The notes beneath the pieces were generated by a model that saw only the letters and a program-made list of their open reading frames with translations, was not told where the DNA came from and searched no databases. Below are positions 1 through 8,778 of a stretch of DNA of 34,346 nt, piece by piece. How positions within the stretch are numbered: the stretch's first letter is position 1; the number at the start of each line of letters is the position of its first letter. Position numbers and translations under genes: made by a program. The stretch comes from Phycisphaerales bacterium (lineage in GTDB: Bacteria; Planctomycetota; Phycisphaerae; Sedimentisphaerales; Anaerobacaceae): assembly GCA_020352215.1 (NCBI GenBank), contig CP070675.1, positions 5,358,685-5,393,030 on the forward strand, in the 5' to 3' direction.

Positions 1-462
1 TCCACATAATAGTCCTCCTTTAAGAAAGAACGTTTTGGGATATCCTTGGCTTGGCCACACGCCAAGCGTCTGTCCTCCTTGACAAAACGTGGGACATGTT
101 TCTGTCACCGGTTTTGCCCTCTTCTGTGACCTCCTGCCTTCAGGGCAACCACCGGAGAATCCTACCTATATGCCTCCTCTGAGTCATGGACCACACACTT
201 GCTTCTGGAGGAACCTGACTCTTTCGGCTGAGCGACTCAACGTGATTTATGAACCGATGGGCAGACACCGCCCGCGCAATACAGAGATCGCGTTGTGCCG
301 CTGAGCCCAACACTGCACCCATCATCCTTATCCCATGGCAAACCACAGGATATCCACACCAACAGAACGAAAATCGCAGACCTTTTGTAGTACTTATTTA
401 TACCAGATAATTTGGCCTGATTTCAAGGAAATATTGCCGTCAGGGCGTGATTTTCTTGAGTT
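1..462. other. Non-coding stretch with nested repeats at its left end
   Basis: I recognise no gene here. The short open frames on both strands are proline- and arginine-rich and match no family I know. The left end carries a nested repeat structure (listed separately at 12-90). The right end, from about 400, may be the eroded upstream part of the sulfatase remnant that becomes readable at 463: stop codons at 448-450 and 457-459 close that frame immediately upstream. Confidence 0.4.
12..90. repeat. Nested inverted repeats with a 9-bp direct repeat
   Basis: GTCCTCCTT occurs at 12-20 and again at 72-80, exactly 60 bases apart. Within and around these copies, ACGTTTTG (30-37) pairs with CAAAACGT (83-90), and inside that GCTTGGC (49-55) pairs with GCCAAGC (61-67) across a five-base loop. 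No T-run follows the stem on either strand, so this is not a standard terminator. It could be a miniature-element remnant or a structured leader. Confidence 0.45.
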
Positions 463-825
463 GTGGCCTCCTATGGCTATGAAGCCTGCTTGGGGCGTGG
501 CAACGGCCCGATTCAGTGGACAAAATCCGTCGTATCTCCTATTATTGGTATTGAAGAGTTCGCCAAACTTGAGGGCAGAATGGCCGAACGGCAGGTCCCG
601 ATCGCCTTCGAATCGGCAAAGCAGGTTTCGCTGGCACATAATCGATACAAGACCTACAGCAAGGACAGCGGCAACACCTTCATGCTCTTTGATCTGGTCA
701 AAGACCTCGGTGAAACGAGGGACCTCGCGGTTGAGAAACCGCAAATACTAAGACAGATGAAGAGAACGCTTGAGAAATGGCGGGCATCCTGCAAGGAGTC
801 TCTGGCCGGGAAGGACTACAGGTAG
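463..825 (+). pseudogene. C-terminal remnant of an S1-family sulfatase
   Basis: The last 60 to 70 residues read like the C-terminus of a type I sulfatase. There is an 'ERQVPIAFES' segment, then 'NRYK' with a short strand, then 'LFDLVKDLGETRDLAVEKP' (the usual 'LYDL..DPGE..NLA' block), then a helix ending in 'EWRASCKESLAGKDY'-like sequence. The alkaline-phosphatase-fold core, the C-x-P-x-R formylglycine site and any signal peptide are missing. Upstream in-frame stops at 448 and 457 cut it off, and the GTG at 463 is only the first possible start. An isolated 120-residue tail cannot be a working sulfatase, so I call it a decayed copy. Three intact sulfatases elsewhere in the window fit repeated duplication and loss at this locus. 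Confidence 0.6.
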
Positions 826-873
826 CAAGACCGACCGTTTGAGCGGCAAGGTACACCTCACAGAAAGAAAAGT

Positions 874-1611
874 ATGGCAAAGAAAAAGGCAAGTAGAACG
901 ATAGTCGGCTCGCCCTTGACGCCGAGCTTGCTCGGCGAACTGGACGCCTTGGGCGAGCTACCGTCGACGCCGCGTGACTTCAAGCCCGACGGAAACTGGG
1001 TGAACAAGTACCGCATCTGGACGTGCCACGGATACCGCGAAAGCGGCAATGAAAACGTTGGTTTTGTCCGCATCGAACGCGTCAGTGACTCAGATAAGGT
1101 GTTCACGCTAAAGGTTCGGCAGCACGTTACCCAGACGGATGGGATCGTGAACGTCGTTGATGCCATCATTGAATGCAGAAAAAATCGATTAGCGTCACCG
1201 ACCAAATGGCAGGTGTCAAGCAGGTTCATGGAGGCGGATGGCCAGGACGTTCCAAAACTTGCGAGCAAGCAGAACGGTGGGTCCGCTGTGGGGGCGGACC
1301 GCGTGACATGCGATTGGGGTCTGTTTGAGGCCGTGCAGCGTCTCGCCTTTCACGAACAGAGCTCGTTGAGCTTCGACCTGCTCGAAGGTCTGAGTCTTTC
1401 GAAGCTGAGACACAACCTGTCTTACCGTGGAGTCTATTCGGAGAAGATACCAGGATCAAGGATTCTACACTGTTTCGTGCAGTTGGGCAGCGGCATACTG
1501 CCGGCGGAGTATTGGCTTGACGAGGATCACAGACTGCTGCTTGTCTGTTCGATGAATAAGGCCTACATCCTGGATGACCAAGCCCCGGAAGTTATCCAAT
1601 CCAAGACATAA
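874..1611 (+). CDS. Uncharacterised 245-aa protein next to sulfatases
   Basis: I do not recognise this protein. It starts with a basic stretch (MAKKKASR), has no signal peptide or membrane segment, and is rich in short beta-like segments. A central part reads as alternating strands ('RIWTCHGYRES', 'VGFVRIERVS', 'FTLKVRQHV', 'VVDAIIECRKNRLASPTKWQVSSRF'). The C-terminal third contains 'LPAEYWLDEDHRLLLVCSMNKAYIL', which resembles the end of a sensor-like or lipocalin-like beta sheet. It lies 32 bases upstream of the first sulfatase on the same strand and is probably co-transcribed with it, so a role linked to sulfated-glycan use is possible but is inference. The ATG at 874 follows a weak purine-rich stretch (AGAAAG). 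Confidence 0.75.
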   Translation: MAKKKASRTIVGSPLTPSLLGELDALGELPSTPRDFKPDGNWVNKYRIWTCHGYRESGNENVGFVRIERVSDSDKVFTLKVRQHVTQTDGIVNVVDAIIECRKNRLASPTKWQVSSRFMEADGQDVPKLASKQNGGSAVGADRVTCDWGLFEAVQRLAFHEQSSLSFDLLEGLSLSKLRHNLSYRGVYSEKIPGSRILHCFVQLGSGILPAEYWLDEDHRLLLVCSMNKAYILDDQAPEVIQSKT

Positions 1612-1643
1612 GAAGCGACCAGTCCAAGGGCATTCACAAGGAT

Positions 1644-3095
1644 ATGCAGGAAAAAATCGAAATGGCAGAACGTAACGCACCAAAACACGCTACGTACCTT
1701 TTCGGCAGACGGGATTTCTTAAGATTAGGCAGCGGTGCCGTGGCGCTGCTGGCCGAGGGAACTTTGGCCCGGAAGGCTTTTGCCGGGCGGACAAGTCCAC
1801 GGCCCAGAGCCAGGAACATCCTGCTGATCTTTACGGACCAGCAGCATATCGAGACGATAGCGGCTGGCGGTTGCCCACACGTGCGAACGCCTTCGCTCGA
1901 CCGGCTGGTACGTAGCGGTGTCAGCTTCACGCAATCGTATACGGCCAATCCCGTGTGCAGCCCTGCCAGAAGTGCGGTTCTCACCGGTCGAACGAGCTGC
2001 GAGACCGGCGTTTACGTGAACGGCCGGGCCATCCGCTCAGACATCCCCAACCTCGGCCAGTGGTTCTCACAGCAAGCAGACCATCAAACGGTTTACGCCG
2101 GGAAGTGGCATCTACCGAGGAGCTATTCGAGCAAAATTCCCGGCTTTGAGGTCATAAACACAGGGATCGGCGGATTCGGGTATCTCTGTGACGCGGCTGT
2201 GTCACGTGCGTGTGAGGGCTTCTTGCGGAATCGCTCAAGGTCGAGACCGTTCTTGATGATGGCGTCCTTTATGCAACCGCACGATATCTGCGAGTGGCTG
2301 CGGCTAAATATGCAGAATCCCGGGCAACTGCGCTATGGGGAACTGGCCGGCAAGCTGCCGGAGCTGCCAGACAACTTTGACTTCGATAAGAGCGAGCCAC
2401 AAGCCGTCAAGCAAAGACGACTCGGCAATGAGCCGGCTAAGGGCGCCTGGAGCAAGGAGCACTGGCGGTATTACAGGTGGAGCTATTATCGCAACATTGA
2501 AAATCTCGACGCCGAGATAGGACGCATTCTGCAGGCGCTCGAGGTTTACGGCTATCTGGAAGACACTCTTATTGCGCTCACCTCCGACCACGGCGAGGGT
2601 ATGGCCCATCACCAGATGGTCCGCAAGAACACGCTCTATAACGAAGCTGCAAGAGTGCCTCTGATCTTCTCTTGGCCCGGCCACATACAGCGGAGCAGAA
2701 TCGACAGCGCTCATCTGGTATCAGGCCTGGACATAATGCCGACACTGTGTGACTACGCGGGCATCGGACCGCCACAGGATATGCGGGGCGTCAGTCTCAG
2801 GCCGATCCTCGAAGGAAAATCCACCCCCGGCCGCGACTTCATCATCACCGAGGTGCAGGCCAATACCGGGAGAATGGTTCGAACGAACCGCTACAAATAC
2901 GTCACCTACATTGACGAGCCTCGACAACAGCTCTTTGACATGAAAGGAGATCCCGGCGAAACTCGGAATCTCGCAGCAGATGCCCGGCACGCATCGGTGG
3001 TTGCCGATCACCAAAAGCTGCTGTACGAATGGGAGTCCCGTCTGGACGTGGCGAGGAGAGTCCCTCACAGGGATGCTTGGCGAGACAATGCGTAG
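1644..3095 (+). CDS. Tat-exported S1-family sulfatase
   Basis: Type I formylglycine-dependent sulfatase, 483 residues, hydrolysing a sulfate ester. The N-terminus carries a twin-arginine signal (GRRDFLRLG, residues 21-29, then a hydrophobic stretch), so it is sent folded across the inner membrane. The metal-binding start of the fold is FTDQQH (63-68) and the catalytic motif is CSPAR (105-109), where Cys105 would be converted to formylglycine. 'LTSDHGEGM' is the second metal-binding region, and the tail has the usual '[15 protein letters not shown]' block. The substrate cannot be read from sequence; the DQQH variant occurs in choline-sulfatase-like and glycan sulfatases alike. The start at 1644 has AAGGAT close upstream; the second ATG at 1662 is an alternative. 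It is followed on the same strand by another sulfatase. Confidence 0.92.
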   Translation: MQEKIEMAERNAPKHATYLFGRRDFLRLGSGAVALLAEGTLARKAFAGRTSPRPRARNILLIFTDQQHIETIAAGGCPHVRTPSLDRLVRSGVSFTQSYTANPVCSPARSAVLTGRTSCETGVYVNGRAIRSDIPNLGQWFSQQADHQTVYAGKWHLPRSYSSKIPGFEVINTGIGGFGYLCDAAVSRACEGFLRNRSRSRPFLMMASFMQPHDICEWLRLNMQNPGQLRYGELAGKLPELPDNFDFDKSEPQAVKQRRLGNEPAKGAWSKEHWRYYRWSYYRNIENLDAEIGRILQALEVYGYLEDTLIALTSDHGEGMAHHQMVRKNTLYNEAARVPLIFSWPGHIQRSRIDSAHLVSGLDIMPTLCDYAGIGPPQDMRGVSLRPILEGKSTPGRDFIITEVQANTGRMVRTNRYKYVTYIDEPRQQLFDMKGDPGETRNLAADARHASVVADHQKLLYEWESRLDVARRVPHRDAWRDNA

Positions 3096-3168
3096 TCTGT
3101 CAGCGCCCGACAAGACAAGAAGTGTATCTTCCGCGAGGAGAATTCCTGCGCGAAAGAAAGGAGCCAAA

Positions 3169-4710
3169 ATGAATATGCAAACACGGAGAGAGTTCCTAAA
3201 GGCCTTCGGCGTTGTGGCGGGATCGGCCGGTGCGCTGTCCATACTGCCAAGCTGCACAAGCATGGCTCAGGTGACGGCAAGAAGGAGAAGGCAAGCGAAC
3301 ATAGTCTTCATAATGACCGATGACCACGCCTCTCACGCTCTCAGCTGTTATGGCAGCAGAATCAACAAGACGCCGAACCTCGACCGGATCGCGATGGAAG
3401 GCATGCGATTCGACAACTCTTTCTGCACAAATTCCATTTGCGCGCCCTGCAGAGCGGTCATCCTCACCGGCAAGTACAGCCATATCAACGGCGTCATCGA
3501 CAACCGCAAGAAGTTCGACGGGACTCAGCAAACATTTCCCAAGCTCCTGCAAAAGGCCGGCTACCAAACAGCCATGATCGGCAAATGGCATCTCAAGACC
3601 GATCCTACCGGCTTTGACTACTGGAATGTTCTGCCCGGCCAGGGACAGTACTACAATCCCACTATGATCGAGATGGGCCGGCGAAAAAAATACACCGGGT
3701 ATGTCACCAACATCATTACCGACCACTGCCTCAAATGGCTCAAGCAGTGCGATACCGACAGGCCCTTCTGCCTGATGTATCATCATAAGGCTCCGCACCG
3801 CGCATGGCAGCCGGGCCCCGAACACCTGACCATGTACGACGACGTCACTATACCGGAGCCTGATAATCTTTTCGACGACTACTCCAATCGAGGAAGGGCC
3901 GCCAAAGAGCAGGATATGAGCATCGAAAAGACGATGAATCAAAGGGATCTTAAGTTCGTGGCTCCTAAGAATCTCACTCCAAAGCAGAAACGGCTTTGGG
4001 ATGCAGCGTATGACCCAAAGAACAAGGCCTTCGAAGAGGCAAATCTCCAGGGCAAGGATTTGATCCGTTGGAAATACCAACGGTACATCAAAGACTACCT
4101 GAGGTGCATCGCCTCGGTTGATGACAATGTAGGCCGAGTTCTGGATTATCTCGACGAGTCGGGATTGGCCAAGGATACCGTCGTCGTCTACACTTCCGAC
4201 CAGGGTTTTTACCTCGGCGATCACGGTTGGTTCGACAAAAGATTCATGTACGAGGAATCGTTGCGCATGCCACTGCTCGTGCGATATCCCCAACAGATAA
4301 AGGCCGGTTCGGTAAACAATGACATAGTGTTGAACCTGGATTTTGGCCCGACGTTCCTGGACTTCGCCGGGGTGGCCAAGCCGGATGACATGCAGGGCAG
4401 ATCCCTCCGTAGATTGCTGCAGGGCAAGAGGCCGAGGGATTGGCGCAAGTCGATGTACTACCACTACTATGAGTACCCTGGAGCGCACAGTGTCAAGCGT
4501 CACTACGGTGTAAGAACCGAGCGTTACAAGCTGATACACTTCTACCATGACATTGATGAGTGGGAGCTGTACGACCTTGAAAAGGACCCGAGGGAGATGA
4601 GAAACCTCTATGGTGACCCGGCGTATGCCGACCTCGTCAAGGAGCTGAAGGCAGAACTGAAACGCCTGCGGTCGGAATACAAGGATACTACCGGATCTGC
4701 AATTTCATAA
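3169..4710 (+). CDS. Tat-lipoprotein S1-family sulfatase (CAPCR type)
   Basis: Second sulfatase, 513 residues from the ATG at 3169, chosen because AAAGGAG (3157-3163) sits five bases before it. A longer in-frame reading begins at 2980 inside the previous gene and lacks any signal. The N-terminus is [10 protein letters not shown] followed by a hydrophobic run ending LPSC, which suggests a Tat signal with a lipobox and hence attachment to a membrane. Metal ligands start at TDDH (50-53). The active site is CAPCR (91-95) in the context '[22 protein letters not shown]', a form typical of glycan sulfatases of the N-acetylglucosamine-6-sulfatase/heparan type. The second metal site is '[18 protein letters not shown]'. 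The tail carries '[15 protein letters not shown]'. It lies 73 bases after sulfatase 1, probably in the same transcript. Confidence 0.94.
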   Translation: MNMQTRREFLKAFGVVAGSAGALSILPSCTSMAQVTARRRRQANIVFIMTDDHASHALSCYGSRINKTPNLDRIAMEGMRFDNSFCTNSICAPCRAVILTGKYSHINGVIDNRKKFDGTQQTFPKLLQKAGYQTAMIGKWHLKTDPTGFDYWNVLPGQGQYYNPTMIEMGRRKKYTGYVTNIITDHCLKWLKQCDTDRPFCLMYHHKAPHRAWQPGPEHLTMYDDVTIPEPDNLFDDYSNRGRAAKEQDMSIEKTMNQRDLKFVAPKNLTPKQKRLWDAAYDPKNKAFEEANLQGKDLIRWKYQRYIKDYLRCIASVDDNVGRVLDYLDESGLAKDTVVVYTSDQGFYLGDHGWFDKRFMYEESLRMPLLVRYPQQIKAGSVNNDIVLNLDFGPTFLDFAGVAKPDDMQGRSLRRLLQGKRPRDWRKSMYYHYYEYPGAHSVKRHYGVRTERYKLIHFYHDIDEWELYDLEKDPREMRNLYGDPAYADLVKELKAELKRLRSEYKDTTGSAIS

Positions 4711-4808
4711 CCGCTTGAGAGACCCGGCATCTTTGCCGTCACGCCACGTGTACACTTTGGCCCGGACTGCAAGTGTTCGGCCACTGTCGGCACAGAAACG
4801 ACCCAGAC

Positions 4809-5729
4809 TCAGTGAGTATCGGGGGCCTGCCAGCCCCATTCGCCACGCCGAGCCTCTACGTTGGCGCCGCCCGGTGGCACATCCATACCCAGAGCCCAGA
4901 AGATGCCATTTATCAGAAGTCGGCGGACCGAGTCGTCCTCGAAGTCCTTCGGATGCCCTAAAGTTGTGAAGAATACGCGTGCCCCGTTGTAAGTCTTGGT
5001 CCATGCAACGGGCTGCGTGAGGGGAAACCTGTCCTGTCTATCTGTCTTGTTCGAATTGATGCTTTTTCCGATCAGCAGCGGCTTGCAGTCGTCCGCCAGC
5101 GGCGTTACGTGATACAGCCACGAGCTACACCGAAGTGGACTTTGCTGTGTAGCATATATCCCGCGCAAGATCGGGTGCTCGGCCGTCCCGGCGGCCGGCC
5201 ACACATCCGTCGTGGACCGGTGCCCGTGATGAGTGATCCACTTCTGGCCGAACACATCCTGGCCGAAGCTATCGTTGTACTTCGCATTGTCGTGGCCTCC
5301 GGGATAACGGAAGGCGTGCGTGCTGGTTCGCAGGCCGACGATGGGCTTGCCGGAATGGACGTAGTCGAGTATCAGCTTGAGTTGCTCGTCGGGCAGTGCC
5401 CTGAACCGCAGAAAGAAGACCGCCACATCTGCGGTCTTCAGCACCTCCAGACCCTCGATGTTCTTCTGGTACTTGGGATTGCGCTCGCCGGTCTCGGGAT
5501 CAACGGCATACAGCACCGTGGACCTGAATTTGACGCCCCGTTGTCGTGAAAGCAGCTGTGCGATGAACGGCATTGAAATCTCCGAGCGGTACTCATCGTC
5601 TCCGGTTACAAACACCACGTGAGGCCTTTTCCGCTTGGCACAGAAAGCATCAACCGGCGCCAAGCAGACGATTAGCGCAGCGATTCCCAGAATTCTAAGA
5701 CACCCCTTTTGCGAAAGACAACTACTCAT
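4809..5729 (-). CDS. Exported ThuA-like domain protein
   Basis: A 306-residue protein with a ThuA-like (PF06283, class-I-glutamine-amidotransferase-like) fold after a hydrophobic Sec-type signal (residues 10-30). Visible landmarks are 'VVFVTGDDEYRSE' at the start of the fold, 'DVAVFFLRFRALPDEQLKLI', 'GKPIVGLRTSTHAFRY' with the family's conserved histidine, the 'THHGH' stretch, 'EHPILRGI', and a late 'RVFFTTLGHPKDFED'. ThuA proteins are linked to oxidised (3-keto) sugars in trehalose and sucrose metabolism, and in Planctomycetota they are typically exported. GGAGGT lies eight bases before the ATG. It is the last gene of a four-gene minus-strand cassette and converges on sulfatase 2 across a 98-base gap in which I see no clear terminator. 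Confidence 0.88.
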   Translation of the reverse strand: MSSCLSQKGCLRILGIAALIVCLAPVDAFCAKRKRPHVVFVTGDDEYRSEISMPFIAQLLSRQRGVKFRSTVLYAVDPETGERNPKYQKNIEGLEVLKTADVAVFFLRFRALPDEQLKLILDYVHSGKPIVGLRTSTHAFRYPGGHDNAKYNDSFGQDVFGQKWITHHGHRSTTDVWPAAGTAEHPILRGIYATQQSPLRCSSWLYHVTPLADDCKPLLIGKSINSNKTDRQDRFPLTQPVAWTKTYNGARVFFTTLGHPKDFEDDSVRRLLINGIFWALGMDVPPGGANVEARRGEWGWQAPDTH

Positions 5730-5817
5730 AGCTATGAACCTCCAAAGTCAGCCTCAGAAGCTGTCAACCATACATTTGGCCCTGACAGATCGAAGCCGCG
5801 ATAGACAAGCACGCCCA

Positions 5818-6402
5818 CTAGTTAGTCTCGATTATCTCCCCCGTCGCCTTGTTCCACCGCACGGTACGGACGTTCATGCGGTGCCCTCCGCCGTGGCAGT
5901 CCATGCAGTACTGCGGTGAACTGGAGGTGGACTCGTCGGCTTCTTCGTCAAAGATCGTTTCGGCCCCGGCAAGAATGACCTTGTGGTGCGGGACGTGCTC
6001 GATTTCATGCCTGGGGTGGCACATCATGCAGGTAGGATTGATCCTTGCCTTGGGATACATGAGCTCCGGCGGCGTTATGTTAGCCTCATCGGAGCGGTGC
6101 CGCTCGGACTCACCGTGGCATCTTTCACAGCCTATGCTGGCCAGCTCATGGTCCAGAGCAAGCTTGTCCTCCTCGAAATCTGCGTGGCACGCCATGCAGA
6201 ACGGGTTGGCCACAAACGATTCGGTTCTTCTGGCATAGTAATCTTGCACGGTAGGCTCGGCGCCAGACTGCTCTCCGTGTCCCTGCTCAACATGGGGCGG
6301 CTCTATCTTCTGTTCAAGCGAGCAGCTTGCTGCAAGAACCAGCAGCAAGCTGCTCACAATACATACGATCGAAGTCGCGGCGCTCACCCTAGTTGCTTTC
6401 AT
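5818..6402 (-). CDS. Tetraheme c-type cytochrome lipoprotein
   Basis: A 194-residue protein with four CxxCH heme-attachment motifs at residues 69-73 (CMACH), 92-96 (CERCH), 125-129 (CMMCH) and 166-170 (CMDCH). The N-terminal hydrophobic stretch ends in LAAS-Cys27, a lipobox, so it should be a periplasmic lipoprotein. Additional histidines between the motifs could act as distal heme ligands. The irregular spacing fits a small NrfH/NapC-unrelated tetraheme electron carrier rather than cytochrome c3. AGGAAG lies six to seven bases before the ATG. It sits between an exported aldo/keto-reductase-like protein and an exported ThuA-like protein, which suggests it accepts electrons from periplasmic sugar oxidation. 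The partner is inference. Confidence 0.9.
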   Translation of the reverse strand: MKATRVSAATSIVCIVSSLLLVLAASCSLEQKIEPPHVEQGHGEQSGAEPTVQDYYARRTESFVANPFCMACHADFEEDKLALDHELASIGCERCHGESERHRSDEANITPPELMYPKARINPTCMMCHPRHEIEHVPHHKVILAGAETIFDEEADESTSSSPQYCMDCHGGGHRMNVRTVRWNKATGEIIETN

Positions 6403-6472
6403 CTGCTACTTCCTTGCCTTTTGCACGCGGTTGATCTGCAAGCACGTAATCCGCATCAGGCGCCGCAAGCCA

Positions 6473-7585
6473 TTAGACGTACTCCCAGTCCTTGAGCCAT
6501 TGATAATCTGCCGGCAGCTTTGCCCAGGCCTCGTCCATCGCTTGCTCGAGCTCTTTTGCCTCGGCCTTGTCGAGCTCGCGCTCCGTAACGGCCTTGGCCA
6601 CATTGTCCACCTGATGGGGGTTAATGAGGCCCGGAATAGGCGCGCTTACGGCCGGGTTGCACAGGATGTAGCGGATAGCCATCCGGGCAAGCTCATCATC
6701 CTTGGCAGCGTGGGGACTGTCGGGGGAACTGTCACCCTTGAACAGGTTGGTCCCCGAGAAGGGTTTGATGCCGAACATACCCACACCATGTTCTTTCAGC
6801 GCATCGAACAGACTGTCTTCGGGCAGGACCTTGCTCTTGGCGGTATACGGCGTGACAACGACCTGGACAACTTCGGGATAGGTTTCGATCATCCACTTGA
6901 TGTGCGGGCGATCATGCGACGACAGACCGCACAGACGCGCCTTACCCTGTTTCTTGGCCGTCTCCAAAGCCTTCATCATCTCATCGACTTCGCCCTTCGT
7001 GTGCCGGCCGCTCTGCTCATGCATTGTGGGTCGCCACAAGTCCACGTATTCGAGCTTCGTCTCGCGCAAACCCTTGTCGAGGCTTCCGAGTAGCGCCTTA
7101 GCCGTTCGGTAATTAGGATTCCGCATCTCCTCCTGGTACCACGAGAAGCCAAAGTACATCGCCTCGCGTCTGCCCCTGAGGGCCTCGGCATAGGCCTTAA
7201 CCTCTTGAATGGTACAGGCATCGATATAGTTGATGCCCCGCTCGATACAACGTGTTACGACGTCGCGGCGGTTCTTCTTGAATCCCTCGCTGTTGAGGTC
7301 GGCGCTGAGCCAGCCTCCGCCTTTGAAAACGCCGGGAACCATCTTGTCGACCCGTTTCCAGTGCCCACCAAGGCACACGGCCGAGACCCAAAGACCGGTC
7401 TTTCCGAGCGGCCTGTACGTCATCTGCGGGTTGTAGCTGCGAGTCTTGGTGACATCGGTAGCGGCGTGGGCGTTCTGGCCGGCACCAAGACCAACAGCCA
7501 GACCTGCTGCGGCCGTTGCGCCATCGCGTATGAAGTCCCGGCGGTTCAGACTGTTCACTTCAGACGATTGTTGTTTCTGGTCCAT
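6473..7585 (-). CDS. Tat-exported aldo/keto reductase-like protein with altered active site
   Basis: A 370-residue protein of the aldo/keto reductase fold ('YRPLGKTGLWVSAVCLGG' opening strand, 'YVDLWRPTMHEQ', 'GLINPHQVDN'). It is preceded by a Tat signal (LNRRDFIRDG, residues 13-22, then an alanine-rich hydrophobic stretch), unusual for a family that normally uses cytoplasmic NAD(P)H. The start at 7585 was chosen because AGGAG lies seven bases upstream; the ATG at 7600 has no ribosome-binding site. The catalytic tetrad is degraded. The Asp is kept in 'YIDAC' (122), but the Tyr expected a few residues later is absent. The Lys normally after the next strand is replaced in 'REAMYFGFSW', and the His strand reads 'LWRPTMHEQ'. 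It may bind a sugar or another cofactor rather than reduce carbonyls. It is gene two of the exported cassette. Confidence 0.88.
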   Translation of the reverse strand: MDQKQQSSEVNSLNRRDFIRDGATAAAGLAVGLGAGQNAHAATDVTKTRSYNPQMTYRPLGKTGLWVSAVCLGGHWKRVDKMVPGVFKGGGWLSADLNSEGFKKNRRDVVTRCIERGINYIDACTIQEVKAYAEALRGRREAMYFGFSWYQEEMRNPNYRTAKALLGSLDKGLRETKLEYVDLWRPTMHEQSGRHTKGEVDEMMKALETAKKQGKARLCGLSSHDRPHIKWMIETYPEVVQVVVTPYTAKSKVLPEDSLFDALKEHGVGMFGIKPFSGTNLFKGDSSPDSPHAAKDDELARMAIRYILCNPAVSAPIPGLINPHQVDNVAKAVTERELDKAEAKELEQAMDEAWAKLPADYQWLKDWEYV

Positions 7586-7633
7586 GGTTTTCTCCTGCAT
7601 TCAATCATGTCAGTTTTCGTAGCGCAGAATATG

Positions 7634-8560
7634 TCACGCTGTGTGACGGATCTTCTTTAGACAAGCCTTCAAGTAGTCACGCGATTTTGCCAGATTGGCG
7701 GCCATCACGTCGGGCTCCGGATGACCGTGCATGAAGGGATTGACATAGCCGCGATAGCGAATATCCGCCAGGGCCTGAATCCATGGTCTCATGTCTGTGG
7801 GGCCGACGCCCGGAAGCTGCTGCGAGCCGGGGAACTGCTGCCACGCGTAGAAGAAGAACAGCTGCTTGCCACAAATGCGAATCGCCTCCGGCACCGATGC
7901 CTTGCGCTTCTGGATATGATACGGCGCCAGGGCTATACCCAACCTTGGCGAAGTGTTCATCTCAACGAATGCCCTGAGCGAATCGAGCGAGTCGAGCAAC
8001 GCATTGCCGTGATTTTCGATAGCCAGATACGAGTCGTATTTCTCGGCAAGCTCAACCGAGGGTTTAAGCTGCTCGATGAACTCGCCCATTCTGGCGGTGA
8101 GTTCGTCAGGTTTGCAGGGGCCAGTGCTGCCTTGAACGGCCACGCCGCCACCCACCTTGCCAAGCAACTCCGCGTACCGGCCGTAGCCGCCCCGATAGAC
8201 CGAAAACGCAAATAGTTTCAGGTTGTGCTTGGCCAGTAGGTCTTTCAAACCGGCCGGACCCAGTCTCTCGGCGACATCATCCAGGTGAGGACAGCCCTCG
8301 TGGGCCGACCAGATGTCTATGGCCTCAAAACCCAGTTTGGCGATTCGCTCGCATGTTTGCTCAATGGGCAATTGCATGAAATGAATCGACGAGGTCGAGA
8401 GCCGCATTCGCCACTTCCCTCGAGCAGGGGCATCCGAGGCCCACATCGGGACTGTCTGGGCCATCAGCCCCCCCGCCGCGCCGAGGCCTCCGAGTTTCAG
8501 AAGGGTACGTCGGTTCAGACTGCCACTCGTCGCGAGGTTTTTCGTTCTTGCCTCTGTCAC
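7634..8560 (-). CDS. Tat-exported xylose-isomerase-like TIM-barrel sugar epimerase/isomerase
   Basis: A protein of about 308 residues with an AP-endonuclease-2/xylose-isomerase-like TIM barrel (PF01261). It carries a Tat signal (SLNRRTLLKLGG followed by a glycine- and alanine-rich run). Barrel landmarks are 'AKLGFEAIDIWSAHEG', 'AEKYDSYLAIENHGN' with the metal-ligand Glu and His, 'RLGIALAPYHIQ', and 'YVNPFMHGHPEPD'. The GTG at 8560 is preferred because AGGTGGG lies just upstream; a second GTG at 8578 lacks any ribosome-binding site. Such proteins isomerise, epimerise or eliminate keto-sugars, and the neighbours (aldo/keto-reductase-like, ThuA-like, cytochrome) fit processing of oxidised glycosides outside the cytoplasm. 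It heads the minus-strand cassette and is divergent from the uxaC pair. Confidence 0.87.
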   Translation of the reverse strand: MTEARTKNLATSGSLNRRTLLKLGGLGAAGGLMAQTVPMWASDAPARGKWRMRLSTSSIHFMQLPIEQTCERIAKLGFEAIDIWSAHEGCPHLDDVAERLGPAGLKDLLAKHNLKLFAFSVYRGGYGRYAELLGKVGGGVAVQGSTGPCKPDELTARMGEFIEQLKPSVELAEKYDSYLAIENHGNALLDSLDSLRAFVEMNTSPRLGIALAPYHIQKRKASVPEAIRICGKQLFFFYAWQQFPGSQQLPGVGPTDMRPWIQALADIRYRGYVNPFMHGHPEPDVMAANLAKSRDYLKACLKKIRHTA

Positions 8561-8578
8561 AGAACCCACCTGAAACAC

Positions 8579-8640
8579 ACAAGTACTTGTAAAGCCGAGG
8601 GCTTATGGCACCCGCCAGCCCCTGAACCGCGCACGCGGTT
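8579..8640. promoter_or_regulatory. Cluster of three inverted repeats in a divergent control region
   Basis: In the divergent gap between the exported sugar cassette and the uxaC pair lie three inverted repeats. They are the perfect palindrome ACAAGTACTTGT (8579-8590), a short stem AAGCC/GGCTT (8592-8596 and 8600-8604), and AACCGCG-CA-CGCGGTT (8625-8640). No T-run follows, so terminator function is unlikely. They resemble operator sites for a dimeric sugar-responsive regulator (GntR or LacI type), but no such regulator is encoded in the window. Confidence 0.4.
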
Positions 8641-8704
8641 GCACCAGGTCGATCACAAGCTTGTCTAAGTTAACAGATGTGCCCGCCCTCGTCAAGTCTC
8701 GGTG

Positions 8705-8733
8705 TTGACCGGGATACTCAATGCGTGTACCAT
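8705..8733 (+). promoter_or_regulatory. Candidate sigma-70-type promoter for the small membrane protein and uxaC
   Basis: TTGACC (8705-8710) and TACCAT (8728-8733) are separated by 17 bases, 46 bases before the ATG at 8779. The -35 box matches five of six consensus positions and the -10 box four of six. Position and orientation suit the downstream two-gene unit. Promoter consensus in this lineage is poorly known, so this is a pattern match only. Confidence 0.4.
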
Positions 8734-8778
8734 CGCGGTGAAAAAGAGACTGACTTCTATTGAAGGAGCCTCCCCATC

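Noticed and set aside
3196..4548. Long 450-codon open frame antisense to sulfatase 2
   Set aside because: It is fully inside a clear sulfatase gene on the other strand and shows no domain; a codon-bias shadow.
4711..4808. Terminator between sulfatase 2 and the ThuA-like gene
   Set aside because: Only a five-base CGGCA/TGCCG stem (4725-4738) without a T-run; not convincing.
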